Under the pieces are notes generated by a model, which had not been told where the DNA came from, ran no database searches, and was given only the letters and a program-made list of their open reading frames with translations. The position numbers and the translations under genes were made by a program. Positions 33,654 to 41,554 of a DNA stretch of 64,000 bases are shown piece by piece. The stretch's first letter is position 1, and the number at the start of each line of letters is the position of its first letter. Origin of the DNA: Actinophytocola sp963840275 (GTDB taxonomy: Bacteria; Actinomycetota; Actinomycetes; Mycobacteriales; Pseudonocardiaceae); assembly GCA_963840275.1 (NCBI GenBank), contig CAWIYK010000010.1, forward strand, positions 248,001-312,000, in the 5' to 3' direction.

Positions 33654-35612
33654 CTACAGCCGCAGCGCGAGCCGGGTCGCCTGCTCGATGGCCCGCTTCG
33701 CGTCCAACTCAGCGGCGACGTCCGCGCCGCCGACCAGATGCGCGCCGGGCAGCGCGGCGGACAGGTCGCGCAGTGGTTCCTGCCCCGCGCACACCACCAC
33801 GGTGTCCACGGGCAGCAACCGCGCCCGCCCGCCGACCGTGAGGTGCAGCCCCGCGTCGTCGATGCGGTCGTAGGTCACGCCGGTGATCGTCGCGACGCCC
33901 TTCGCCCGCACGGACGCGCGGTGCACCCATCCGCTGGTCTTCCCCAGTCCGGCGCCGGGCTTGGAGTCCTTGCGCTGCAACAGGTACACCGTCCGCCGTG
34001 GCGGTGACACCGCGGGCGCGGTCAGTCCGCCGTCCGCCGCCACACCCCACTCCGCCCGCCACGCCGCCGCGTCCAGCTCCTCGGACACCAGGAACTCGCA
34101 CACGTCGAACCCGATGCCGCCCGCGCCGATCACCGCGACCCGCGCGCCGACCGGCGCGCCCCGGATGACGTCCACATAGGACAGCACGGAGGGATGGCCG
34201 ATGCCGGGAATCGCGGGCGTGCGCGGCAGCACCCCGGTCGCCAGCACCACCTCGTCGTAGGCCCGCAGGTCGGCCGCCGCCGCCCGGCTGCCCAGCTTCA
34301 CCGTCACGTCGAGGAGTTCCAGCTGCCGCGCGAAGTACCGCAGCGTCTCCGCGAACTCCGCCTTGCCGGGGATCCGCTTCGCCAGGTTGAACTGCCCGCC
34401 GATCTCACCGGCCGCCTCGAACAACGTCACCCGGTGCCCCCGCCGCGCGAGGTTCGTCGCCGCGGCCAGCCCGGCCGGCCCGGCGCCGACGACCGCCATC
34501 CCACGGGGCGCCGCCGGCCGCGCCACCAGCTCCAGCTCGCGGCCAGCCCTCGGGTTGACCAGGCACGACGCCGGCTTGTGCCGGAACACGTGGTCGAGAC
34601 ACGCCTGGTTGCACGCGATGCACGTGTTGATCTCGTCGGCGCGCCCGGCCGCCGACTTCGCCACCCACTCCGGGTCGGCCAGGAACGGCCGCGCCAGCGA
34701 CACGAGGTCCGCCTCGCCGCGCGTCAGCACCCCCTCGGCCACGTCCGGCATGTTGATCCGGTTCGACGCGACCACCGGAATGCCCAGCGACGGCCGTAGC
34801 CGGCCGGTGACCGACGTGAACGCCGCACGCGGCACCGACGTCACGATCGTCGGCACCCGCGCCTCGTGCCAGCCGATCCCGGAGCTGACGATCGTCGCGC
34901 CCGCCGCCTCGACGGCCTGGCCGAGCGCCACGATCTCGGCCCAGCTCTGGCCGTCCGGCACCAGATCCATGATCGACAGTCGGTACACGATCACGAAGTC
35001 CGGCCCGACCGCCGCCCTGGTCTGCCGCACGATCTCCACGGGCAGCCGCGTCCGGTCGGCCCACACGTCCGTGCGCCGGTTCGTGCGCGAGGTCAGGAAC
35101 TGGTTGACGAAGTAGCCCTCCGACCCCATGATCTCGACGCCGTCGTAGCCGGCCTCGCGGGCGAGCACCGCGCAGCGGACGAACGCGTCGACCGTCCGCC
35201 CCACCCCGCGCGTCGACAGCGCGCGTGGCCGGAACGGGGTGATCGGCGATTTCACGGCGGACGCGGACACCGAGAACGGGTGGTAGGCGTACCGCCCCGC
35301 GTGCAGCACCTGCAGGACGATCTTGCCGCCGTGGGCGTGCACGGCGTCGGTCAGCACCCGGTGCTTCGCGGCCTGACCCCTGGTGAGCAGGGCGGACGCG
35401 AACGGCAGCAGCCATCCGGACCGGCTCGGCGCGTACCCGCCGGTGACGATCAGGCCGACGCCGCCCTTCGCGCGCTCGGCGTAGTAGGCGGCGAGGCGGT
35501 CGACGTCGGCCGTCCGGTCCTCGAGACCGGTGTGCATCGATCCCATCAGGACCCGGTTGCGCAGCGTCGTGAACCCCAGGTCGAGCGGGCTCATGAGCAG
35601 CGGGTAGGCCAT
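33654..35612 (-). CDS. fadH: NADPH-dependent 2,4-dienoyl-CoA reductase
   Basis: 652 residues in two parts. The N-terminal OYE-type FMN barrel: LMSPLDLGFTTLRNRVLMGS, MHTGLED, LQVLHAGRYAY, GYDGVEIMGSEGYFVNQFL. Then the iron-sulfur Cys cluster INTCIACNQACLDH...SCLVNP, and FAD/NADPH-binding domains (VVGAGPAGLAAATNLARRGH, VAVIGAGGIGFDVCEFLV). It reduces 2,4-dienoyl-CoA formed in beta-oxidation of unsaturated fatty acids. Length and all motifs match FadH, and the gene is intact. Related trimethylamine-dehydrogenase-like enzymes are unlikely given the full FadH pattern. Confidence 0.92.
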   Translation of the reverse strand: MAYPLLMSPLDLGFTTLRNRVLMGSMHTGLEDRTADVDRLAAYYAERAKGGVGLIVTGGYAPSRSGWLLPFASALLTRGQAAKHRVLTDAVHAHGGKIVLQVLHAGRYAYHPFSVSASAVKSPITPFRPRALSTRGVGRTVDAFVRCAVLAREAGYDGVEIMGSEGYFVNQFLTSRTNRRTDVWADRTRLPVEIVRQTRAAVGPDFVIVYRLSIMDLVPDGQSWAEIVALGQAVEAAGATIVSSGIGWHEARVPTIVTSVPRAAFTSVTGRLRPSLGIPVVASNRINMPDVAEGVLTRGEADLVSLARPFLADPEWVAKSAAGRADEINTCIACNQACLDHVFRHKPASCLVNPRAGRELELVARPAAPRGMAVVGAGPAGLAAATNLARRGHRVTLFEAAGEIGGQFNLAKRIPGKAEFAETLRYFARQLELLDVTVKLGSRAAAADLRAYDEVVLATGVLPRTPAIPGIGHPSVLSYVDVIRGAPVGARVAVIGAGGIGFDVCEFLVSEELDAAAWRAEWGVAADGGLTAPAVSPPRRTVYLLQRKDSKPGAGLGKTSGWVHRASVRAKGVATITGVTYDRIDDAGLHLTVGGRARLLPVDTVVVCAGQEPLRDLSAALPGAHLVGGADVAAELDAKRAIEQATRLALRL

Positions 35613-35621
35613 CCACCCAAC

Positions 35622-36032
35622 CTACTCCAGAGTAGGTAATTGTGCGAGCAGCTCGTCCGTGGTCACGACCTCGCCGAACCCAGGGAAGACGTACTCGACC
35701 CCGAAGTTCGTCGCGATGCCGCCGGGCACGACCGTCTCGATGTCTCGCGTGCGCAGCACGTCGTCGATGCCGCTGGACGGGAACGCGCCGATGGCCTTCT
35801 TGACGACCATGACGTCGCCGTCGGCGGGCGTCACCGCCAGCTCGCTGCCCGCCGGCTGCTCCGCGACCCCCGGCCGCTCGACGATCACGGACACGACGAG
35901 CGCGCCGCGCTCGCGGAACGCGCCGGCGAGCCGCTGCCCGCGTGCCAGGACGTGCGCGCCGGTGTGGGGCGCGGTCGGCAGCGCGATGATCCGCGGCATC
36001 AGATCCACCAGGACCAGTGCTGTGCGGGTCAT
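35622..36032 (-). CDS. Isochorismatase-like hydrolase, shortened
   Basis: The start at 36032 gives MTRTALVLVDLMPRIIALPT, the normal first strand of cysteine hydrolases with catalytic Asp. KKAIGAFPSSGIDDVLRTRD follows with the catalytic Lys, then VVPGGIATNFGVE, where family members normally have a catalytic Cys in the GGIATNxxV loop (not seen). After GVE the sequence jumps to YVFPGFGEVVTTDELLAQLP, omitting roughly 30 residues that normally form a helix-strand unit. The product is 136 residues against a usual 170-190. Frame is preserved. It is probably not functional as an isochorismatase; role unknown. Confidence 0.7.
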   Translation of the reverse strand: MTRTALVLVDLMPRIIALPTAPHTGAHVLARGQRLAGAFRERGALVVSVIVERPGVAEQPAGSELAVTPADGDVMVVKKAIGAFPSSGIDDVLRTRDIETVVPGGIATNFGVEYVFPGFGEVVTTDELLAQLPTLE

Positions 36033-36051
36033 GTCGAGGTTCAATGGACTC

Positions 36052-36936
36052 ATGGTGAGCGAGCTTAAGGAAGCGAACGACCTCGGCTTGTTCGGTCCGG
36101 ACTCGGTCAGCTGGCAGCTGCACGCGGAGCCCGCCATGTGGCTCGCCGGCATCCGCAGCCTCTACCTGCAGGCACTGCACCCGAGGGCGGTCGCCGGCAT
36201 CATGCAGAACTCCGACTTTCGCGCCGACCCGCTCGGACGGCTGGTGCGCACGGCGAACTTCGTCGGCGCGTCGACGTACTGCCCGCGCGACGAGGTCGAG
36301 CGGCTGGCCGCGCGGGTGCGGCGCACGCACCGGGAGCTGCGGGCGGTCGACCGGGACACCGGCAGGTCGTTCCGGATCGACGAGCCGGAGCTGCTGCTGT
36401 GGGTGCACTGCGCTGAGGTGTCGTCGTTCCTGAGCGTCACCCGGCGCGCGGGTTTCCCACTCACCGCCGCGCACGCCGACCGGTACCTCGCCGAGCAGCG
36501 CGCCGCGGCGGCACTCGTCGGGCTCGACCCGGACGAGGTGCCGGGCTCGGTCGCGGAGATGACCGAGTACTTACGCGGGGTCCGGCCGCTGCTGCGCCGG
36601 ACCGACGACACCGACGCGATCTACGAGTTCCTGCACCGCCCGCCGGTCGGCGGCAAGTTGGCACTGGGGCTGAAGGTCTACGAGCCGGTCGTGGGGCACC
36701 TCGCGTACTCGCTGCTGCCGGGGTGGGCGGTCCGGCTGTACGGGCAGCGCGCATACCCGGGGCCGGTGAGCACCGCGGGCATGCGCGCGCTGGCGGAGAC
36801 GTTGCGAGCGCTGCAGAAGACCGTGCGCACGCTCGTGAAGGAACCGAAGCTGGGACCACTCGTGCCGCACCCGGTCCTGGCCGTGCGGAGACTCGGTAAG
36901 TGGGCGACCCCGTCCGCCCGCCGACTACCGAAGTAG
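36052..36936 (+). CDS. Oxygenase MpaB-family protein (DUF2236)
   Basis: 294 residues with the DUF2236 pattern: SVSWQLHAEPAMWLAGIRSL, YLQALHPRAVAGIMQNSDF, LGRLVRTANFVGASTYCPRD, HRELRAVDRDTGRSFRIDEP and LLLWVHCAEVSSFL (conserved H-x-x-E-type). Fungal MpaB is an oxygenase that cleaves a prenyl chain, but most bacterial members lack a known substrate. ATG 36052 with an adjacent GTG 36055 starts within a short repeat shared with the pntB start. It is 19 bp from the divergent isochorismatase-like gene. Confidence 0.83.
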   Translation: MVSELKEANDLGLFGPDSVSWQLHAEPAMWLAGIRSLYLQALHPRAVAGIMQNSDFRADPLGRLVRTANFVGASTYCPRDEVERLAARVRRTHRELRAVDRDTGRSFRIDEPELLLWVHCAEVSSFLSVTRRAGFPLTAAHADRYLAEQRAAAALVGLDPDEVPGSVAEMTEYLRGVRPLLRRTDDTDAIYEFLHRPPVGGKLALGLKVYEPVVGHLAYSLLPGWAVRLYGQRAYPGPVSTAGMRALAETLRALQKTVRTLVKEPKLGPLVPHPVLAVRRLGKWATPSARRLPK

Positions 36937-36941
36937 CGACG

Positions 36942-37016
36942 CCAGACCGCTCACGTGTGAGGGCGTGGGTGAGCGGCCGCCGGCGTCTGGACTGACGCTC
37001 GCGCGCAGGCGCGTCA
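36942..37016. terminator. Two successive hairpins after convergent genes
   Basis: Hairpin one: CCAGACCGCTCAC (36942 region) with GTGAGCGG and GTCTGG up to 36990, a branched stem. Hairpin two: TGACGC (36993-36998) with GCGTCA (37011-37016) around a GC-rich loop. They lie 6 bp past the MpaB-like gene stop and 70 bp before the lsr2 stop, so they likely terminate transcription in both directions. Confidence 0.6.
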
Positions 37017-37085
37017 GCGCCGAGCACGGAGGAGGGAAGACGCCGGGTTCAGGCCGCGATTACGCGAGCGGAGCGAGCCGATGAC

Positions 37086-37424
37086 TCAGTTGTGGGCTTC
37101 CTGGAACCGGATTACTAGTGCCTGGGGTACGCGGCCGCGCTCGGCGACCGTCTCGCCCTGACTGCGGGCCCATTCGCGGACCGCCTGCGTGTCCGGCCTG
37201 CCGTTGCCCGACTTCGGCGCCGTGGCGACCACACCGCGCTGCTTGCGGCCGCCGGTGCGGCGCGCGTGGCCGACGTACTCGGCGAGCGTGTCGCGCAGGC
37301 GGGCCGCGTTGTCGGCGGACAGGTCGATCACGAAGTCGACCCCGTCGAGGGCGAAGGTCACGGTCTCGTCCGCCTGGCCGCCGTCGAGATCGTCGACCAG
37401 CTCGAGAATGGTCCGCTGCGCCAC
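37086..37424 (-). CDS. lsr2: Lsr2 nucleoid-associated DNA-binding protein
   Basis: The 112 residues match Lsr2: N-terminal dimerisation domain (AQRTILELVDDLDGGQADET, VTFALDGVDFVIDLSADNA) and C-terminal AT-hook-like domain with SGNGRPDTQAVREWARSQG, where the R-G-R of mycobacterial Lsr2 is replaced by N-G-R. It bridges DNA and silences AT-rich acquired genes. The GTG at 37424 is preceded by GGAGGAC at a good distance. The call ignores a longer upstream open frame without homology. Confidence 0.92.
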   Translation of the reverse strand: MAQRTILELVDDLDGGQADETVTFALDGVDFVIDLSADNAARLRDTLAEYVGHARRTGGRKQRGVVATAPKSGNGRPDTQAVREWARSQGETVAERGRVPQALVIRFQEAHN

Positions 37425-37524
37425 AAGGTCCTCCGAATGGGGGGTTGATCCGAACGTTGCCGAGGATAACGGTCCGGTCTCCGGCACGATGGCCGGGCAC
37501 GCGGCGTGGCGGCAGACTTGAGAC

Positions 37525-38481
37525 ATGGACCTCACCTCGTTTCCCCGGCTGCCGCTCGGGGACTGGCCGACGCCGCTCGACGACTGCCCTCGGCTGAGCG
37601 CCGCGCTCGGCGCCACCGTCCTCGTCAAGCGGGACGACGTGAGCGGGCTCGGCGGGGGCGGCAACAAGGTGCGCAAGCTCGAGTTCACGCTCGCCGCCGC
37701 GGTCGCCGACGGGGTGGACACGGTGATCACGTTCGGCGGCGTGCAGACCAACCACGGCCGGCTCACCGCGGCCGCGTGCGCGCGGCTCGGCCTGCGCTGC
37801 GAGCTGGTGCTCAACCGCGCCGTCCCCCGGGCCGGCGAGGCCTACGACCGGTCCGGCAACGTCGCGCTGGACCACCTGTTCGGCGCGCGGGTCCACGTGT
37901 GCGCCGACGACGAGCAGGCCAAGGCCATCGCGGAGGACCTGGCCAACGCGACGAGCGTCACGCTGCCGGTCGGCGGGTCCAGCGGGCTCGGCGTGCTCGG
38001 GTACGTCGCCGCGGCCGCCGAGCTGCGCGACCAGCTCGCCGGACGCCACGTCGACCGGATCGTCTGCGCGGCCGGCACCGGCGGCACGGTCGCCGGCCTC
38101 GCGCTCGGCTGGCAGCTGCCCATCACGGCGGCGAGCGTGTCCCGTGGCGCGGGCGCGGCGATGGCCGAGATCGAGCGACTCGCCGGGGAGGCGGCCGCGG
38201 TCCTCGGCGTGTCGCCGCCGGCGGTGGACCACGTCACCGTCGACGACGGCGCGCTCGGCGCGGGCTACGGCGTGCCGACCGCGGCGGTCTGGTCGGCGCT
38301 GCGGCTGTTCGCGCGCACCGAGGGGATCGTGCTCGACCCGGTGTACACGGGCAAGGCGGCCGCGACGCTGGTCGCGGACGTCCGTCCGGGTGAGACGGTC
38401 GTGTTCGTGCACACGGGCGGCATGCCGGCGCTGTACGGCTACGCGACCGAGTTCGTCGCGGAGGCGAGCCGCTCCAGCTAG
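37525..38481 (+). CDS. PLP-dependent D-cysteine desulfhydrase / ACC deaminase family
   Basis: 318 residues of the fold II PLP family: FPRLPLGDWPTPLDDCPRLS, the cofactor Lys in LGGGGNKVRKLEF, FGGVQTNHGRLTAAACARLG, and GTGGTVAGLALGWQL phosphate loop, with VFVHTGGMPALYGY at the end. E. coli DcyD makes pyruvate, sulfide and ammonia from D-cysteine; ACC deaminases of plant-associated bacteria are close relatives. Key residues cannot tell them apart here. It diverges from lsr2 across 100 bp. Intact. Confidence 0.87.
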   Translation: MDLTSFPRLPLGDWPTPLDDCPRLSAALGATVLVKRDDVSGLGGGGNKVRKLEFTLAAAVADGVDTVITFGGVQTNHGRLTAAACARLGLRCELVLNRAVPRAGEAYDRSGNVALDHLFGARVHVCADDEQAKAIAEDLANATSVTLPVGGSSGLGVLGYVAAAAELRDQLAGRHVDRIVCAAGTGGTVAGLALGWQLPITAASVSRGAGAAMAEIERLAGEAAAVLGVSPPAVDHVTVDDGALGAGYGVPTAAVWSALRLFARTEGIVLDPVYTGKAAATLVADVRPGETVVFVHTGGMPALYGYATEFVAEASRSS

Positions 38482-39767
38482 GCCGGGGCGGGGATCTCCA
38501 ACGCGCTGGTGGCGAGCTTGTCAAGGGCCTTGTCGTCCGGTGTGGACGGTTGGCCGATCCACACGGCCTGCACGAGCTTGAGGCTGTTGCCCTCGCGGCC
38601 GCTGGCGAACGCGGCCGACTCGAAGAACGGCTTGCTGCTGCCCGGCCACGGCTTGCCCTCGGTCGAGGCGTCCGCGATCGCGCCGCTGCCCGGCTGGTCG
38701 GCGATGGTGTGCAGCTCACCCGCGAGGGGGGTTTCCGGGAACCGCAGCACGGCGACCAGTATCGCGGCCCGCTTGCCGTCCGATGTGGACTCGTAGCGGG
38801 CCCGGACCAGTTCGGTGCACCGGTTGCGCTCGAGCCAGACCTGGACGTCGCCGTACGCGTGGGCCGCGCAGTCGGTGTCCGAGACCGCGCCCTTCGGCTC
38901 GAACGTCATGCCGTCGACCTCGACCCCGCTCGCCTCGGTCCGCGTGGTGCTCGTGTCCTTCGGCGTCTCCTCGGACGAGCCGGCCGACGCGACCGCGTAC
39001 ACGATCCCGGTCAGCAGCAGCAGCGCGACCAGCACCGCGGCGCCGGCGGGCAGCCAACGCACCGGCTTGCGGCCCGGCGCGCGTGCGGCGGCCGGCTTGG
39101 CCGGGGCCGGCTCGGCCGGGCGCACGCGGGGGATGAGCGTGGTGCTCGCGGCGGCCATGTCCGGCTTGACGGTGTCGGCGAACCCCTCGCCGGTCAGGTC
39201 GAACTCGGTGTCCGCCGGCGCCAGCGCGGCGAGGATCGCGTGCGCCTGCGCGACCGTGCAGGGCCGCTGGTGCACGGCGAGCTCACGGGCCGCGGTCAGC
39301 AGCGTCTTGGGCTCGGGGTGCAGGATCCGCACGCCGCGCAGCAGGTCCGACGTCGGCTGGTGCACCTGCGACACGTACGGCCCGACCGCCACCACGGTGC
39401 CGACCGGCAGCGGCTCGACCCGCGCCTCCTCCAGCTTGCGGCGGATCACGTCGACCGTCGCCACCGCCTCCGCGGCCGGGTTGACCGCGCCGTCCGGCCG
39501 CACCAGCGGCCAGCCGTCGGTCTTCCACTGCCCGGACAGCGGCGCGTCCAGCCGCACGGCGGGGTCGGGCAGGTCGACGCCGACCACCACCAGGACCCCG
39601 CGCGGCAGCACCACGACCGCGTCCACCGGGCTGTCACAGCCCGCCGGCTGGACGCCGACCAGCGCGACGCCGCCGACGACCGTGTCGCCCCGGCCCCACG
39701 ACGCCAGCGCGGCCCGCACGTCGGCGCCGACCGCCGAGGTCTCCCCGCCGACTCGAACCACCCGCAC
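38478..39767 (-). CDS. Membrane-anchored protein with a single helix, unknown function
   Basis: 429 residues, not assigned to a named family. N-terminal domain: RVVRVGGETSAVGADVRAAL, VVVLPRGVLVVVGVDLPDPA (resembling a NERD-like nuclease start but without clear active residues), and HPEPKTLLTAARELAVHQRP. A single membrane helix (WLPAGAAVLVALLLLTGIVY) follows about residue 240, then an extracytoplasmic domain with two Cys (SDTDCAAHAY, ERNRCTELVRARYE) that may pair. The GTG at 39767 is preferred to 39791 because AGGGGG precedes it. Stop overlaps the convergent PLP gene by 4 bp. Confidence 0.6.
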   Translation of the reverse strand: MRVVRVGGETSAVGADVRAALASWGRGDTVVGGVALVGVQPAGCDSPVDAVVVLPRGVLVVVGVDLPDPAVRLDAPLSGQWKTDGWPLVRPDGAVNPAAEAVATVDVIRRKLEEARVEPLPVGTVVAVGPYVSQVHQPTSDLLRGVRILHPEPKTLLTAARELAVHQRPCTVAQAHAILAALAPADTEFDLTGEGFADTVKPDMAAASTTLIPRVRPAEPAPAKPAAARAPGRKPVRWLPAGAAVLVALLLLTGIVYAVASAGSSEETPKDTSTTRTEASGVEVDGMTFEPKGAVSDTDCAAHAYGDVQVWLERNRCTELVRARYESTSDGKRAAILVAVLRFPETPLAGELHTIADQPGSGAIADASTEGKPWPGSSKPFFESAAFASGREGNSLKLVQAVWIGQPSTPDDKALDKLATSALEIPAPA

Positions 39768-39959
39768 CGCGCACCCCCTGACAGAACGCATGGCGGACCG
39801 CGAAAGTCTGACCGGCCCGGCACCCCAACGGTAGCCAAGGCCCGATAGTGTGGCGTAACTGCCCGTGCACAGGGCACAATGGACCCGCGAGTCAGTGTTG
39901 GCCGTTCGTGACGAGGACGTAGGGGAAGACGAATCCTCGTCGAGCAGCGGAGGTCAGCA

Positions 39960-40451
39960 GTGAGCACTCGTGGCGTTGTGTACGTCCACTCGTCGCCGTC
40001 TGCGGTATGTCCGCACGTCGAGTGGGCTATTTCGGGCACCCTTGGAGTTCGGGCGAACTTCCAGTGGACCGCGCAGCCGGAGGCCGCCGGTCAGCTTCGT
40101 GCTGAGTGCGGCTGGACCGGCGACCCCGGCACCGGCGCCAAGCTCGTGACCGCGCTCAAGGCGTGGCCGATGATTCGTTTCGAGGTCACCGAGGAGCCGA
40201 GCCCCGGCGTCGACGGTGAACGCTTCTGCTTCGCGCCCACCCTCGGGCTCTGGCGCGCCCGCACGAGCGCCAACGGCGACATCGTCGTCGGCGAGGACCA
40301 GCTGCGGGCCATGGCGGCCGGCGCCCGCGCGGGTGAGCAGTTCGCGCACAAGGTCGACGAGCTGCTCGGGGCGTCGTGGGACATCGCGCTGGAGCCGTAC
40401 CGCCGGGCCGGCGACGGCGCGCCGGTGACCTGGCTCCACCGGGTCGGGTAG
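39960..40451 (+). CDS. DUF3145 domain protein
   Basis: 163 residues that match the actinobacterial DUF3145 family across their length: STRGVVYVHSSPSAVCPHVE, WAISGTLGVRANFQWTAQPE, RAECGWTGDPGTGAKLVTAL, LRAMAAGARAGEQFAHKVDE and LLGASWDIALEPYRRAGDGA. The family is found across Actinobacteria and has no known function. GTG 39960 with GGAGG 9 bp upstream. The next gene follows 18 bp later on the same strand. Confidence 0.9.
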   Translation: MSTRGVVYVHSSPSAVCPHVEWAISGTLGVRANFQWTAQPEAAGQLRAECGWTGDPGTGAKLVTALKAWPMIRFEVTEEPSPGVDGERFCFAPTLGLWRARTSANGDIVVGEDQLRAMAAGARAGEQFAHKVDELLGASWDIALEPYRRAGDGAPVTWLHRVG

Positions 40452-40469
40452 CCATGGCACGCTAGACGC

Positions 40470-41054
40470 GTGTCCCAGGGATCGAGTCGGCAGCTGTGGC
40501 TGGTGCCGGTGCTGCTGATCACCGTGATCGCCACCGCGCTCGGCGGGCTGCTGACGCGTGACCTGTACGCCGACTCCGCGCCGGCCACGCCCGCGCCGGT
40601 GCTGCCGGGGACGCCGTCGTCGATCCCGCCGAGCCAGCAGCCGGGGCCGGTGAACGTGCAGGGCACGCTCGACGCGACCACGCACCCGCTGTACGAGACG
40701 TTCCGCGGCCTGTTGCAGAACTACTTCGAGGCCATCAATCTGAAGGACTACCAGCGCTGGGCCGACACGGTCACCGAGGAGCGGCTGACGTCCCAGCCGG
40801 AGGAGAAGTGGCAGGCCGACTACTCGACCACGCAGGACGGCAGCATCGTCCTGTACCGGATCGAGTCGGGCGCCGACGACACCGCCCGGGTGCTGCTCCG
40901 GTTCACGAGCACGCAGTCCCTCGACAAGGCGCCGCCGGAGCTGCAGGTGGAATGCATCCAGTGGAGTGTGGTGTGGGCTTTCGCCCGGCACAGCGGGGAG
41001 TGGAAGCTCGCCGCCGGTTCGGCGAGTGCCTCTCCGCAGCACGAGGAGTGCTAG
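40470..41054 (+). CDS. Membrane-anchored protein, NTF2-like C-terminal domain
   Basis: 194 residues starting VSQGSSRQLWLVPVLLITVI, a single N-terminal membrane helix, then a Pro/Thr-rich linker (about residues 32-60) and a domain with FRGLLQNYFEAINLKDYQRW and EVECIQWSVVWAFARHSGEW-like strands (SNTF2-type pattern, inferred from layout). Likely an extracytoplasmic anchored protein. I do not recognise its function. Co-directional with DUF3145 gene, 18 bp apart. Confidence 0.65.
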   Translation: MSQGSSRQLWLVPVLLITVIATALGGLLTRDLYADSAPATPAPVLPGTPSSIPPSQQPGPVNVQGTLDATTHPLYETFRGLLQNYFEAINLKDYQRWADTVTEERLTSQPEEKWQADYSTTQDGSIVLYRIESGADDTARVLLRFTSTQSLDKAPPELQVECIQWSVVWAFARHSGEWKLAAGSASASPQHEEC

Positions 41055-41060
41055 ACCGGC

Positions 41061-41123
41061 CTGGTCGGAGGTGAGGCGCCTTGGTCGGACGTGAGTCGCT
41101 GGTCGGCTTCGGTCGGACGTGTG
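41061..41123. repeat. Three degenerate direct repeats of GGTCGGACGTGAG
   Basis: Units CTGGTCGGAGGTGAG (41061-41075), TTGGTCGGACGTGAG (41081-41095) and TTCGGTCGGACGTGTG (41108-41123), spaced about 20 and 28 bp. They lie just after a stop codon and before copy B of the inverted-repeat element. Purpose unknown; may be a decayed terminator or short tandem array. Confidence 0.5.
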
Positions 41124-41170
41124 TCACCAAGTCGGCTTCGGACGCGGCGCGGACTCCGCGGCGCATGGCG

Positions 41171-41342
41171 TGGCCTCCGGCCCCCGGTATCGATTCTTCC
41201 ACGCGACACCGACAGTCTCGGGGTCGCGTGATCGACAGCGGACCGGTTGTCCACAGCCCGGGTGGTTGCCCACAGGGCACCTCGACGGCACCGGTTCGTG
41301 TCGGTGCCAAGCCGTAGGCTGGAAAACGGGGGCCGGAGGCCA
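41171..41342. repeat. Copy B of the inverted-repeat element with DnaA-box-like motifs
   Basis: 172 bp bounded by perfect 16-bp inverted repeats (41171-41186 TGGCCTCCGGCCCCCG; 41327-41342). Inner arms share CCA and CACCGACA; other positions have diverged more than in copies A and C. Two central motifs: TTGTCCACA at 41247-41255 and TTGCCCACA at 41266-41274, 19 bp apart, same orientation. The second differs by one base from the actinobacterial DnaA box. Located between convergent genes. Confidence 0.82.
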
Positions 41343-41554
41343 AGGCGGTGTCGCCGTACACAGGAACGGCGACGGGATGTCGCCGCACACCGGGGTCGGT
41401 GAGTGCGCCCGGCGTTGTGTCCCGCTGAGTTGCGGTGACTGGTTCGCGATCATGGCGAAGGCCTGGCCGCCGAGTAGGCGAAGACCCACCACGGTGTTCG
41501 GGCCCCACAGCTTCCCGAACACCACCGCCCCGCGGCGAGCAAGCCCCAGAAGCC
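41343..41554. other. Non-coding stretch before fabF end
   Basis: About 210 bp between copy B and the fabF stop. Open frames cross it on both strands but none has a start, ribosome site or family similarity I can support. No clear terminator, though CCGCGG-bounded pairing occurs near 41530-41565. Confidence 0.35.

Noticed and set aside
41343..41554. Open frames reading toward element B from fabF, both strands
   Set aside because: No ribosome site, no start near a conserved region, and no recognised family.
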